Positions 50,614 to 59,383 of a stretch of 64,000 nucleotides of DNA are shown here, piece by piece. Location of the stretch: contig NZ_CP108938.1 in NCBI RefSeq assembly GCF_036347135.1, positions 9,052,001 through 9,116,000 on the forward strand, given 5' to 3'. The notes under the pieces are model-generated. The model saw nothing but the letters and a program-made list of their open reading frames with translations. It was not told where the DNA came from and ran no database searches. The translations under genes were made by a program, and so were the position numbers. Origin of the DNA: Streptomyces sp. NBC_00775. GTDB taxonomy: Bacteria > Actinomycetota > Actinomycetes > Streptomycetales > Streptomycetaceae. Each line of letters starts with the position of its first letter. The first letter of the stretch is position 1.

Positions 50614-51222
50614 GTGGAGGTCCAGGAGACCCGCGTCCAGACGGACCGGGTCCTCACCATCCCGAACATCCTCAGCATGGCGCGCCTTGCTGGCGTGCCC
50701 ATCTTCCTGTGGCTGATCCTCAGGCCGGAGTTCGGCGGTCCCAAGAGCGACGGTTGGGCGCTGCTCGTACTGATGCTGAGTGGTATCAGCGACTATCTGG
50801 ACGGGAAGCTCGCGCGGCGCTGGAACCAGATCAGCAGCCTCGGCCGGCTTCTCGATCCCGCAGCCGACCGGCTCTACATTCTGTCCACCCTCGTGGGCCT
50901 CACCTGGCGCGAGATTCTTCCGCTGTGGTTGACGGCTGCACTTCTGGCGCGTGAGCTGGTTCTGCTGGTGGTCGTGGCTGTCCTCCGGCGTCACGGCTAT
51001 CCGCCCCTCCAGGTGAACTTCCTGGGGAAGGCGGCCACCTTCAACCTGATGTATGCCTTCCCGTTGCTGCTGCTCAGTGACGCAAGCGGATGGATCGCGA
51101 CACCCGCTGCTATTTTCGGATGGGCGTTCGCCGGATGGGGTACAACGCTCTACTGGTGGGCAGGAATCCTCTACGTGGTTCAGGTCCGCCGTCTTCTCAG
51201 GGCGGACGCCATGGCCGATTGA
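50614..51222 (+). CDS. CDP-alcohol phosphatidyltransferase (PgsA-like)
   Basis: 202 residues from GTG 50614 with AGGAGG upstream. The family motif D-x2-D-G-x2-A-R-x8-G-x3-D-x3-D is complete (DYLDGKLARRW and GRLLDPAADR), in a membrane protein of about five helices. Joins a CDP-activated lipid to an alcohol; its position, matching mycobacterial Rv1822 (pgsA2), suggests a phosphatidylglycerol-type phospholipid. Next gene 111 nt downstream on the same strand. Confidence 0.92.
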   Translation: MEVQETRVQTDRVLTIPNILSMARLAGVPIFLWLILRPEFGGPKSDGWALLVLMLSGISDYLDGKLARRWNQISSLGRLLDPAADRLYILSTLVGLTWREILPLWLTAALLARELVLLVVVAVLRRHGYPPLQVNFLGKAATFNLMYAFPLLLLSDASGWIATPAAIFGWAFAGWGTTLYWWAGILYVVQVRRLLRADAMAD

Positions 51223-51333
51223 GCTCGCCGATTGCGCGGCTGTAGTGGCTCGATGGCCCGCGGACGAAAAGTGCGGGACAATCTGGACGGGTGAAGTCGG
51301 CTAGACCGTCTCTTCAAGGAGGACGCTTCCGAC

Positions 51334-53829
51334 ATGAAGGCCGTCGTGATGGCCGGAGGCGAAGGCACACGCCTTCGTCCCATGACCTCAAGCATGCCCA
51401 AGCCGCTCCTGCCCGTGGTCAACCGCCCGATCATGGAGCACGTGCTCAGGCTGCTCAAAAGGCATGGGCTCAACGAGACCGTCGTTACTGTCCAGTTCTT
51501 GGCATCGCTGGTCAAGAACTACTTCGGTGATGGCGAGGAGCTCGGGATGGAGCTCACCTATGCCAATGAGGAGAAGCCACTCGGTACTGCTGGGAGTGTC
51601 AAGAACGCCGAGGAGGCGTTGAAGGACGACACCTTCCTTGTGATCTCCGGTGATGCCCTGACCGACTTCGATCTCACCGACCTCATCAATTTCCACAAGG
51701 AAAAAGGCGCGCTGGTCACCGTCTGCCTGACGCGCGTACCGAACCCTCTCGAATTCGGTATCACCATCGTGGACGAAGAGGGCAAGGTCGAGCGCTTCCT
51801 GGAGAAGCCGACCTGGGGCCAGGTCTTCTCGGACACGGTGAACACGGGTATCTACGTCATGGAACCCGAAGTCTTCGACTACGTCGAAGCCGATGTCTCC
51901 GTCGACTGGTCCGGCGATGTCTTCCCTCAGCTGATGAAGGAGGGCAAGCCGATCTATGGCTATGTCGCCGAGGGCTACTGGGAGGACGTCGGCACCCATG
52001 AGAGCTATGTGAAGGCGCAGGCCGACGTCCTGGAGGGCAAGGTCGACGTCGAGATTGACGGCTTCGAGATCTCCCCGGGCGTATGGGTCGCCGAGGGCGC
52101 CGAAGTCCATCCCGACGCCATACTGCGTGGGCCTCTTTACATCGGGGACTACGCCAAGGTCGAGGCGGGCGCCGAAATCCGGGAGCACACCGTCGTCGGC
52201 TCCAACGTCGTCGTCAAGAGTGGCGCATTCCTGCACAGGGCCGTCGTACATGACAACGTGTACATCGGCCAGCACAGCAATCTGCGTGGCTGCGTCGTCG
52301 GGAAGAACACCGACATCATGCGGGCAGCCCGCATCGAGGACGGCGCCGTCATCGGCGATGAATGCCTCGTCGGCGAAGAATCGATCATCCAGGGCAACGT
52401 ACGCGTCTACCCGTTCAAGACCATTGAGGCCGGCGCCTTCGTCAACACCTCGGTGATCTGGGAGTCGAGGGGCCAGGCGCATCTCTTCGGCGCCCGTGGC
52501 GTGTCCGGGATCCTGAACGTGGAGATCACCCCGGAACTCGCCGTGCGCCTCGCGGGGGCGTACGCGACGACGCTCAAGAAGGGCTCCACCGTCACCACGG
52601 CCCGCGACCACTCCCGAGGCGCTCGTGCGCTGAAACGGGCGGTCATCTCGGCGCTGCAGGCCAGCGCCATTGAGGTACGCGACCTGGAGAACGTACCGCT
52701 GCCGGTGGCCCGGCAGCAGACCGCCAGGGGCAGTGCGGGCGGGATCATGATCAGGACGACGCCCGGTGTGCCGGACTCCGTCGACATCATGTTCTTCGAC
52801 GGGCAGGGCGCCGATCTGTCGCAGGGAGGGCAGCGGAAGCTCGACCGGGTGTTCGCGCGGCAGGAGTACCGGCGCGCGTTCCCCGGAGAGATCGGGGATC
52901 TGCACTTCCCGGCCAGCGTCTTCGACTCGTACACAGGTTCGCTGCTGAGGAATGTCGACACCACCGGGATCGCCGAATCCGGGCTGAAGGTGGTCGTGGA
53001 TGCCTCGAACGGCAGCGCCGGGCTCGTGCTGCCCAGCCTGTTGGGCAAGCTCGGGGTCGACTCGCTGACCATCAATCCCGGTCTCGACGAGTCCAGGCCG
53101 ACGGAGACGGCGGACACGCGGCGGGCCGGTCTGGTGCGGCTCGGTGAGATCGTCGCGTCCGCGCGGGCCGCGTTCGGCGTGCGCTTCGACCCGGTGGGGG
53201 AGCGGCTCTCGCTCGTCGACGAGAAGGGGCGGATCGTCGAGGACGACCGGGCCCTGCTCGTGATGCTCGACCTGGTGGCCGCGGAGCGGCGCAGTGGGCG
53301 GGTGGCACTGCCGGTGACCACCACGCGGATCGCCGAGCAGGTGGCGGCGTACCACGGGACGCAGGTGGAATGGACGACCACGTCTCCGGACGATCTGACG
53401 CGGGTCGGGCGCGACGAGTCGACGATCTTCGGTGGTGATGGCCGTGGTGGGTTCATCATTCCCGAGTTCAGCGGCGTGTTCGACGGCGCGGCCGCCTTCG
53501 TACGACTTATCGGGCTGGTGGCGCGGACGCAGCTCACCCTCAGCCAGATCGACGCGCGGATTCCGCGGGCGCACGTCCTCAAGCGCGATCTCGCGACTCC
53601 TTGGGCCGTCAAGGGACTTGTGATGCGCCGGGTCGTGGAAGAGGCCGGAGACCGGTTCGTGGACACGACGGATGGCGTACGGGTCGTGGAGACGGACGGG
53701 CGCTGGGTGATGGTGCTTCCGGACCCCGCGGAAGCGGTCACGCATCTGTGGGCCGAAGGCCCGGACGACGCGTCCGCGGAGGCCTTGCTCGATGAGTGGG
53801 CGGCCGTCGTGGACAGCGCCGGTCGCTGA
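51334..53829 (+). CDS. Nucleotidyltransferase fused to a degenerate phosphomannomutase-like domain
   Basis: 831 residues, ATG 51334 with AAGGAGG. Domain 1 (about 1-235) is a sugar-1-phosphate nucleotidyltransferase: [20 protein letters not shown]. Domain 2 (about 250-365) is a left-handed beta-helix with hexapeptide repeats. Domain 3 (about 380-831) is phosphohexomutase-like but lacks the phosphoserine loop: [14 protein letters not shown] (about 467) replaces TASHNP, and [10 protein letters not shown] (about 617) replaces the metal-binding DGDGDR. Usually annotated mannose-1-phosphate guanylyltransferase; only the transferase part should be active. Confidence 0.92.
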   Translation: MKAVVMAGGEGTRLRPMTSSMPKPLLPVVNRPIMEHVLRLLKRHGLNETVVTVQFLASLVKNYFGDGEELGMELTYANEEKPLGTAGSVKNAEEALKDDTFLVISGDALTDFDLTDLINFHKEKGALVTVCLTRVPNPLEFGITIVDEEGKVERFLEKPTWGQVFSDTVNTGIYVMEPEVFDYVEADVSVDWSGDVFPQLMKEGKPIYGYVAEGYWEDVGTHESYVKAQADVLEGKVDVEIDGFEISPGVWVAEGAEVHPDAILRGPLYIGDYAKVEAGAEIREHTVVGSNVVVKSGAFLHRAVVHDNVYIGQHSNLRGCVVGKNTDIMRAARIEDGAVIGDECLVGEESIIQGNVRVYPFKTIEAGAFVNTSVIWESRGQAHLFGARGVSGILNVEITPELAVRLAGAYATTLKKGSTVTTARDHSRGARALKRAVISALQASAIEVRDLENVPLPVARQQTARGSAGGIMIRTTPGVPDSVDIMFFDGQGADLSQGGQRKLDRVFARQEYRRAFPGEIGDLHFPASVFDSYTGSLLRNVDTTGIAESGLKVVVDASNGSAGLVLPSLLGKLGVDSLTINPGLDESRPTETADTRRAGLVRLGEIVASARAAFGVRFDPVGERLSLVDEKGRIVEDDRALLVMLDLVAAERRSGRVALPVTTTRIAEQVAAYHGTQVEWTTTSPDDLTRVGRDESTIFGGDGRGGFIIPEFSGVFDGAAAFVRLIGLVARTQLTLSQIDARIPRAHVLKRDLATPWAVKGLVMRRVVEEAGDRFVDTTDGVRVVETDGRWVMVLPDPAEAVTHLWAEGPDDASAEALLDEWAAVVDSAGR

Positions 53830-53846
53830 AACACCCCGCACGCGTG

Positions 53847-53886
53847 CGTGCCGGACAAGTGCCCCCAAAGGGGCCTGTCCGGCACG
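53847..53886 (+). terminator. Terminator after the nucleotidyltransferase gene
   Basis: An 11-bp stem, CGTGCCGGACA and TGTCCGGCACG, encloses an inner GCCCC/GGGGC stem. No T tract. It separates this gene from the DUF881 operon downstream. Confidence 0.8.
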
Positions 53887-53936
53887 CCGGTGGGGCCATT
53901 CGGAGGTAGTGCCCGCGACGTGCGACGATGTGCGGC

Positions 53937-54836
53937 ATGCCGCAGCAGCCCCCCGTTCGGAGCAGTCCGCCGCGCCCCTCGCGCCCGGATGCCTCCATGT
54001 CGCTGCTCACCAACGTCATGGACCACAGCCTCGACGACGGATACGCCGAGGCGGCCGCCCGTAAGAAGGCCGAGGGCGCCGGTGGCATGCCGAAGACGGT
54101 GCGGGCGAAGCTCGGTCTCGCTGCAGGTCTCGTACTCGCGGCCCTCGTGGTGACCGTGGGAGCGGCGAACGCGCGGATAGCGGCGCCTGTAGTCGCGAAG
54201 GAGCGCCAGGAGCTCATCGACCGCATCGAGCGCGAGACCACGGCCGCCGACAAGCTCGAAAGCAATGTGGACACCCTGCGTGCCGATGTGAGCGCGCGGC
54301 AGCGTGCGGCGCTCAAGAAGGACGGGGGCGGCGAGCAGGCCGACCTGGTGAGCATCCTGTCGGGCGCCACCGCTGTGCACGGCCCCGGGGTGAAGCTCGT
54401 TGTGAACGACTCCAAGGAAGCCAGCACGGGCGGTGACGGCAGCAATCCGCGGGAGACCTCCGGGTTCTCCGACACCGGACGAGTCCGCGACCGTGACATG
54501 CAGCGCGTCGTCAACGGGCTCTGGGAGTCGGGCGCCGAGGCCATCGCGGTCAACGGACAGCGGCTGACAGCCCTGTCGGCGATCCGGGCCGCGGGTGACG
54601 CGATACTGGTCGACAACAAGCCGCTGGTGCCGCCGTACACGGTGCTCGCGGTGGGGGACGGCCAGCGGCTCAGCACCAGGTTCCAGAACAGTGCCGACGG
54701 GCTCTATCTGCACGCCCTGCAAGAGAACTACGGCATCCGGACCAGCATTTCCGCCGAGGACGACGTCCGGTTGTCGGCCGCACCGAGTGTGATCGTACGT
54801 ACAGCACAGCCGAGCACAGAGAAGGGCACATCGTGA
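53937..54836 (+). CDS. DUF881 membrane protein, first copy
   Basis: 299 residues from ATG 53937 (MPQQPPVRS); ATG 53928 adds three residues. A cytoplasmic head with DASMSLLTNVMDHSLDDGYAEA, one membrane helix (LGLAAGLVLAALVVTVGAA, about 60-80), a coiled coil (RQELIDRIERETTAADKLE), then the DUF881 domain: GPGVKLVVNDSK, RDMQRVVNGLWESGAEAIAVNGQRL (shown in part) and DGLYLHALQENYG. Its stop overlaps the GTG of sbp. Matches mycobacterial Rv1823-1825 order. Confidence 0.9.
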   Translation: MPQQPPVRSSPPRPSRPDASMSLLTNVMDHSLDDGYAEAAARKKAEGAGGMPKTVRAKLGLAAGLVLAALVVTVGAANARIAAPVVAKERQELIDRIERETTAADKLESNVDTLRADVSARQRAALKKDGGGEQADLVSILSGATAVHGPGVKLVVNDSKEASTGGDGSNPRETSGFSDTGRVRDRDMQRVVNGLWESGAEAIAVNGQRLTALSAIRAAGDAILVDNKPLVPPYTVLAVGDGQRLSTRFQNSADGLYLHALQENYGIRTSISAEDDVRLSAAPSVIVRTAQPSTEKGTS

Positions 54837-55165
54837 TCGCCGTACTGGGCCTCGTCGTGGGAGTCGTGGCTGGATTGTTGGTCCGGCCCGAGGTTCCAGC
54901 GGTCGTCGAGCCTTATCTCCCGATCGCCGTCGTGGCGGCGCTCGACGCCGTGTTCGGAGGGCTGCGCGCGATGCTCGACGGCATCTTCGACGACAAGGTC
55001 TTCGTGGTGTCGTTCCTGTCGAACGTGGTCGTGGCCGCGCTGATCGTCTTCCTGGGCGACAAGTTGGGCGTGGGCGCCCAGCTCTCCACGGGCGTAGTGG
55101 TCGTGCTCGGCATCCGCATCTTCTCCAACGCCGCGGCGATCCGCCGTCACGTGTTCCGGGCGTGA
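54833..55165 (+). CDS. sbp: Small basic membrane protein Sbp (DUF1290)
   Basis: 110 residues from GTG 54833, in a GTGA overlap with the first DUF881 gene. About three to four hydrophobic helices (AVLGLVVGVVAGLLV, LPIAVVAALDAVFGG, VVSFLSNVVVAALIVFLGD). Sequence FGGLRAMLDGIFDD is typical of the family. Located between two DUF881 genes, an arrangement widespread in Gram-positive bacteria and linked by position to the cell-division/envelope gene block. Confidence 0.93.
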   Translation: MIAVLGLVVGVVAGLLVRPEVPAVVEPYLPIAVVAALDAVFGGLRAMLDGIFDDKVFVVSFLSNVVVAALIVFLGDKLGVGAQLSTGVVVVLGIRIFSNAAAIRRHVFRA

Positions 55166-55170
55166 GGCCG

Positions 55171-56049
55171 ATGAGCAACGAGGACGAGACACCTCAGCCC
55201 TCCGAGACCCCTCAGCCCTCCGGGACCCCGGAGAACCGGCTGCGCAAGGAACTGCCCGAAGAGGTGCCCGCCGCAGCTCGCGCGGATTCCGAGGAAAGGA
55301 AGCACGATGCGGACACCGGACCGACGCTGACCGGCCGTCAGCGGCTGGTCAAGGGCGTGTGGCCGCCGCGTGTCACGCGCGCGCAACTCATCGTCGCCGT
55401 GCTGCTGTTCGGCCTCGGTTTCGGTCTGGCCGTCCAGGTCGCGTCCAACAGCGACAGCGGCAGCGCCCTGCGCGGCGCACGTCAAGAAGATCTCGTACGC
55501 ATCCTCGATGAACTCGACAACCGTACGCAGCGTCTTGAAGACGAGAAGCAGGGTCTCGAAGATCAGCGCACCGAGCTGGAGAACAGCTCGAACCAGGCCG
55601 AGGAGGCTCGCAAGCAGACGGTCGAGAAGGAGAAGCAACTCGGCATTCTGGCGGGCACCGTGGCGGCGCAGGGACCCGGCATCACCCTGACGATCAACGA
55701 CACGAAGGGGACGGTAAAGGCGGACATGCTGCTCGACGCGATCCAGGAGCTGCGCGCGGCCGGCGCGGAGGCGATCCAGGTGAACGGCGTACGCGTGGTC
55801 GCCAGTACCTATCTGACGGACTCCGGCAGCGGAGTGAAGGTGGACGGGAACAAGATCACCCAGCCCTATCGTTTCAAGGTCATCGGCAAGCCGCAGGACC
55901 TGGAACCGGCGCTCAACATCCCCGGAGGCGTGGTGCAGACACTGGAGAAGGAGCAGGCCACCGTCACGGTGGACCGCTCGACGAAGATCGTTGTGGACGC
56001 CTTGCGACCGGCGAAGCGGCCTGACTACGCTCGGTCGTCCTCCCAGTGA
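55171..56049 (+). CDS. DUF881 membrane protein, second copy
   Basis: 292 residues from ATG 55171 with GAGG upstream; a GTG at 55162 would overlap sbp. The N-terminus is Pro/Glu-rich with a small repeat (TPQPSE TPQPSG). One membrane helix (QLIVAVLLFGLGFGLAVQVAS, about 75-94) is followed by a coiled coil (NRTQRLEDEKQGLEDQRTE) and DUF881: GPGITLTINDTKG, LDAIQELRAAGAEAIQVNG. It differs strongly in sequence from the first copy, so the pair is not a recent duplication. Confidence 0.9.
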   Translation: MSNEDETPQPSETPQPSGTPENRLRKELPEEVPAAARADSEERKHDADTGPTLTGRQRLVKGVWPPRVTRAQLIVAVLLFGLGFGLAVQVASNSDSGSALRGARQEDLVRILDELDNRTQRLEDEKQGLEDQRTELENSSNQAEEARKQTVEKEKQLGILAGTVAAQGPGITLTINDTKGTVKADMLLDAIQELRAAGAEAIQVNGVRVVASTYLTDSGSGVKVDGNKITQPYRFKVIGKPQDLEPALNIPGGVVQTLEKEQATVTVDRSTKIVVDALRPAKRPDYARSSSQ

Positions 56050-56239
56050 GCCGGCGCCGCATGGGGGGCGCCCGGCCAGGGCATGAGGTTGCGGGGGGTC
56101 GGCGCACCGAATGGGTGGTGCGTGGTGGAAACTGTCTGGTGGTTACGGACGTTGTGAGGATGTCCGGGTCGACCGGTGTGTTCAATCAGGGTTCGTCCTG
56201 CCCCACGGGCGGGTCTGTTTCGGTCAAGGGGAATCGCCC

Positions 56240-57070
56240 GTGAAGTTGTTTGCGAAGTTGTTCGGCAAGAGCGCGCGAGAGGGCAGCGCCGACAATGCGA
56301 CTGCCCGTCACCGTGCACCACGCCATGGAGACGCGGAGGGCCAGGGCGGCGACCGCCCGCTGTTCCGGGACCAGGTCGGTGACATTCCCGGTGGTCAGGG
56401 CGCGCCGTCTGTTGACCCTGCCCAGTCCGGCCGCATAGGTTTCGGGGAACCGTCAACCTCAAGTACGGGTGGAGGGTTCGCCTCCGATCCGTACGCGTCC
56501 CATGCCCCTGGGGGGCAGCCGCGGCAGGAGGATCCGTCCATGTCGGCCCTGGTGTGTACGAGGTGCGGTAACCGCAACGCGGAGAACAGCCGCTTCTGTT
56601 CCAACTGCGGTGCGCCGCTGCGAGGCGGGGCGGAGCGTCCGTCCGAGACGACGTCCACGATCTCCATTTCGGGCCTTGAGGCCTATGACGCCGAGGTGAC
56701 GGGCCAGACGCTGTCGCCGATGCTCTCCCCGGAGGCGCAGGCGGCCGTCGACGCGCTGCCGCTCGGCTCGGCGCTCCTGGTGGTGCGCCGTGGCCCGAAC
56801 TCGGGCAGCCGCTTCCTGCTGGACGGCGAGCTGACCACGGCGGGGCGTCATCCGCAGAGCGACATCTTCCTGGACGACGTGACCGTGTCGCGCCGCCATG
56901 TGGAGTTCCGTCGTGTCGCGGACGGCTCGTTCACGGTCGCCGACGTCGGCAGCCTGAACGGCACGTACGTCAACCGTGAGCGGATCGACCAGGTCGCTCT
57001 GTCGAACGGTGACGAGGTGCAGATCGGCAAGTACCGGCTGGTCTTCTACGCGAGCCAGCGGGGCATCTGA
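56240..57070 (+). CDS. FHA-domain protein with zinc ribbon and ETTS motif (GarA-like)
   Basis: 276 residues from GTG 56240 (VKLFAKLFG) with AGGGGAA upstream. A disordered N-terminus is followed by a zinc ribbon (CTRCGNRNAEN and CSNCGAPL, about 104-125), then ETTS at about 136-139, the phosphothreonine motif recognised by PknB/PknG in GarA and OdhI. An FHA domain (about 180-265) has TAGRHPQSDIFLDDVTVSRRH and GSLNGTYVN. When phosphorylated, such proteins fold onto their own FHA domain; they inhibit glutamate and 2-oxoglutarate enzymes. The zinc ribbon is an addition to the mycobacterial form. Confidence 0.92.
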   Translation: MKLFAKLFGKSAREGSADNATARHRAPRHGDAEGQGGDRPLFRDQVGDIPGGQGAPSVDPAQSGRIGFGEPSTSSTGGGFASDPYASHAPGGQPRQEDPSMSALVCTRCGNRNAENSRFCSNCGAPLRGGAERPSETTSTISISGLEAYDAEVTGQTLSPMLSPEAQAAVDALPLGSALLVVRRGPNSGSRFLLDGELTTAGRHPQSDIFLDDVTVSRRHVEFRRVADGSFTVADVGSLNGTYVNRERIDQVALSNGDEVQIGKYRLVFYASQRGI

Positions 57071-57107
57071 CCCTCCCCCAGACGTCGTCCGGGGGGACTC
57101 CCAGGGA

Positions 57108-57869
57108 ATGTCCATGCTTCAAACACCGAGCGGCGGTGCCGGCAGCGGTACCGCCGCCGCGGACAGTGGGCTGATGAGCATCGGCGTGGTGCTGAACGCG
57201 CTGCGTGACGAGTTCCCCGAAGTCACCATCTCCAAGATCAGGTTCCTGGAGTCGGAGGGGCTCATCGAGCCGCAGCGGACCCCTTCGGGGTATCGCAAGT
57301 TCAGCGCGCACGACGTCGAGCGCCTCGGCCACGTTCTGAGGATGCAGCGGGACCACTATCTGCCGCTGAAGGTGATCCGCGAGCATCTGGAGGCCCTGGA
57401 GCGCGGTGAGCCGGTGCGGCTGCCGTCCGTGGGGCGTCAGCGCGACTCCGGCGAGGGGGAACCGCTCGGGGACCTCTTCGGGGAGCCGGAGGCGCCCACA
57501 GCGGCCCGGGTGGGCCGTGCCGAGCTGCTGGCGGCCGCCGAGATCGGTGAGCAGGAGCTCGAGGAGTGGGAGTCGTACGGGCTGATCGCGGCCCTGCCCG
57601 ACGGTGTGTACGACGCCGAGGCCGTGACCGTCGCCGCGCTCGTGGTCGAGCTGGGGCGGTTCGGGATCGAGCCGCGGCATCTGCGTGCGATGAAGGCCGC
57701 GGCCGAGCGTGACGCGGGCCTTGTGGACCAGGTGGTGGCCCCGCTGCGGCGTCACCGCAACCCGCAGACCAGGGCGCACGCGGAGGCCCGTACGAAGGAG
57801 CTGGCGGGGCTCACGGTGAAGCTGCACGCGGCACTGGTGCAGACCGCGCTGGGCGTGCGACTGCGCTGA
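57108..57869 (+). CDS. ftsR: MerR-like regulator, FtsR/Rv1828 type
   Basis: 253 residues from ATG 57108; ATG 57114 is an alternative. The N-terminal MerR helix-turn-helix reads SIGVVLNALRDEFPEVTISKIRFLE (in part) with SEGLIEPQRTPSGYRKFS. A second domain with EIGEQELEEWESYGLIA resembles a further winged helix, as in Rv1828. It follows the GarA-like gene, as in mycobacteria and corynebacteria, where FtsR activates ftsZ. No effector site is visible. Confidence 0.88.
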   Translation: MSMLQTPSGGAGSGTAAADSGLMSIGVVLNALRDEFPEVTISKIRFLESEGLIEPQRTPSGYRKFSAHDVERLGHVLRMQRDHYLPLKVIREHLEALERGEPVRLPSVGRQRDSGEGEPLGDLFGEPEAPTAARVGRAELLAAAEIGEQELEEWESYGLIAALPDGVYDAEAVTVAALVVELGRFGIEPRHLRAMKAAAERDAGLVDQVVAPLRRHRNPQTRAHAEARTKELAGLTVKLHAALVQTALGVRLR

Positions 57870-57943
57870 CCCGGGGCGCCCGCCCAGGCTGTGGATCGTC
57901 CACCCGTTCTGTGCCCGACTACCCAAACGTCCCGGGCACGGCC

Positions 57944-57949
57944 TAGGGT
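57944..57949 (+). promoter_or_regulatory. -10 hexamer TAGGGT, leaderless start
   Basis: TAGGGT ends 7 nt before the GTG at 57956; no Shine-Dalgarno is present. Confidence 0.5.
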
Positions 57950-57955
57950 TGCTGT

Positions 57956-58429
57956 GTGAACGAGCTCGATGTCGTAGGTGTCCGGGTCGAAATGCCCTCC
58001 AACCAACCGATCGTGCTTCTGCGTGAAGTGGGAGGCGACCGCTACCTCCCCATCTGGATCGGACCGGGGGAGGCGACGGCGATCGCCTTCGCCCAGCAGG
58101 GCATGGCCCCCGCACGACCGCTGACCCACGACCTGTTCAAGGACGTGCTGGAGGCCGTCGGTCAGGAGCTCACCGAAGTGCGCATCACGGACCTGCGTGA
58201 GGGTGTCTTCTACGCGGAACTGGTGTTCGCCAGCGGGATCGAGGTGAGTGCGCGGCCCTCCGACGCCATAGCGCTGGCCCTGCGCACCGGCACGCCGATC
58301 TACGGCAGCGACGGAGTCCTCGACGACGCCGGCATCGCGATCCCGGACGAGCAGGAGGACGAGGTGGAGAAGTTCCGCGAGTTCCTCGACCAGATCTCGC
58401 CCGAGGACTTCGGTACCAACAGCCAGTGA
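57956..58429 (+). CDS. Bifunctional nuclease family protein (DUF151)
   Basis: 157 residues from GTG 57956. DUF151 signatures: RYLPIWIGPGEATAIAFAQ, RPLTHDLFKDVLEA, FYAELVF and ARPSDAIALALRTGTPIY. An acidic C-terminal tail follows. Corresponds to Rv1829 by position. The family name reflects nuclease activity reported in plants; the bacterial role is unclear. Confidence 0.93.
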   Translation: MNELDVVGVRVEMPSNQPIVLLREVGGDRYLPIWIGPGEATAIAFAQQGMAPARPLTHDLFKDVLEAVGQELTEVRITDLREGVFYAELVFASGIEVSARPSDAIALALRTGTPIYGSDGVLDDAGIAIPDEQEDEVEKFREFLDQISPEDFGTNSQ

Positions 58430-58647
58430 CGCCCTGGAGCGTCAGGCAGCTCCGGGCGGCAATTGCCTGCGGCGCGTGTGGTGCGCCGCGGTCCGCCCCG
58501 AGAGCATTCGGCTAGCCTTTCCCCGCGGTGGGGCACGGGAAACCACTCCTAGGGTGATTATCACTCGGCGTGCCGAGTGTGGCGATCGTTGACGCGCCCC
58601 TGGTGACTGCCTACCGTCGAGAAGGCAGGTCAAGGACGGAGGTCGGC

Positions 58648-59283
58648 GTGAGAAGCAGCGGCGACGGTACGGCTGGGGGTGCCCCCGGACGCGGTCTGGG
58701 GGAGAGCGGCCCGTACCCGCTTCACGGCAGCGCGGCCGATCACGTTCCGCGGCGGCCGACGGCAGTGCCGGGCGAGGGAGGGGCGGTTTCCGAGGAGATC
58801 GGTTACCGCGGTCCCACGGCGTGCGCGGCCGCGGGCATCACCTACCGGCAGCTGGACTACTGGGCGAGGACCGGTCTGGTCGAGCCGAGCGTGCGGCCCG
58901 CCTACGGCTCGGGGACGCAGCGTCTCTACAGCTTCCGGGACGTCGTCGTCCTGAAGATCGTCAAGCGGTTCCTCGACACCGGGGTCTCGCTGCAGAACAT
59001 CCGCACCACCGTCCAGCACCTCAGGGAGCGCGGCTTCCGGGACCTGGAGCGGATGACGCTGATGAGCGACGGTGCGACGGTCTACGAATGCACGTCCCCC
59101 GACGACGTCCACGCCCTGCTCCAGGGCGGCCAGGGGATCTTCGGGATCGCCGTCGGCGTGGTCTGGCGGGACGTGGAGAGTGCCCTCTCACAGCTGCACG
59201 GGGAGCGCGTGGACACGGGCGAGACGCTCGTCGGACACAACCCCACGGACGAGCTGGCCCGGCGGCGCAACCGGGCCGTCTGA
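58648..59283 (+). CDS. MerR-like regulator, Rv1830 type
   Basis: 211 residues from GTG 58648 with GGAGG at good spacing. About 45 residues of Gly/Pro-rich lead-in, then a MerR domain: TACAAAGITYRQLDYWARTGLVEP, ending QRLYSFRDVVVLKIVK, and a dimerisation helix FLDTGVSLQNIRTTVQHL. A small C-terminal sensing-type region has TVYECTSPDDVHALL. Matches Rv1830 by position, between DUF151 and gcvP. Confidence 0.9.
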   Translation: MRSSGDGTAGGAPGRGLGESGPYPLHGSAADHVPRRPTAVPGEGGAVSEEIGYRGPTACAAAGITYRQLDYWARTGLVEPSVRPAYGSGTQRLYSFRDVVVLKIVKRFLDTGVSLQNIRTTVQHLRERGFRDLERMTLMSDGATVYECTSPDDVHALLQGGQGIFGIAVGVVWRDVESALSQLHGERVDTGETLVGHNPTDELARRRNRAV

Positions 59284-59383
59284 GGGGCTGGCGGGGCCGC
59301 GCGGGAGTCTGTCGTACGGGCGAGGCCCAAGGGGAGCGGGCCGTACCGGGGCATTGTCAGTGGCGTAGGGCAGCATCGGACAT

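Noticed and set aside
53847..53886. Possible attachment site or inverted repeat of a mobile element
   Set aside because: It is a single nested hairpin at a gene end with no integrase, direct repeat or tRNA nearby; a terminator explains it.
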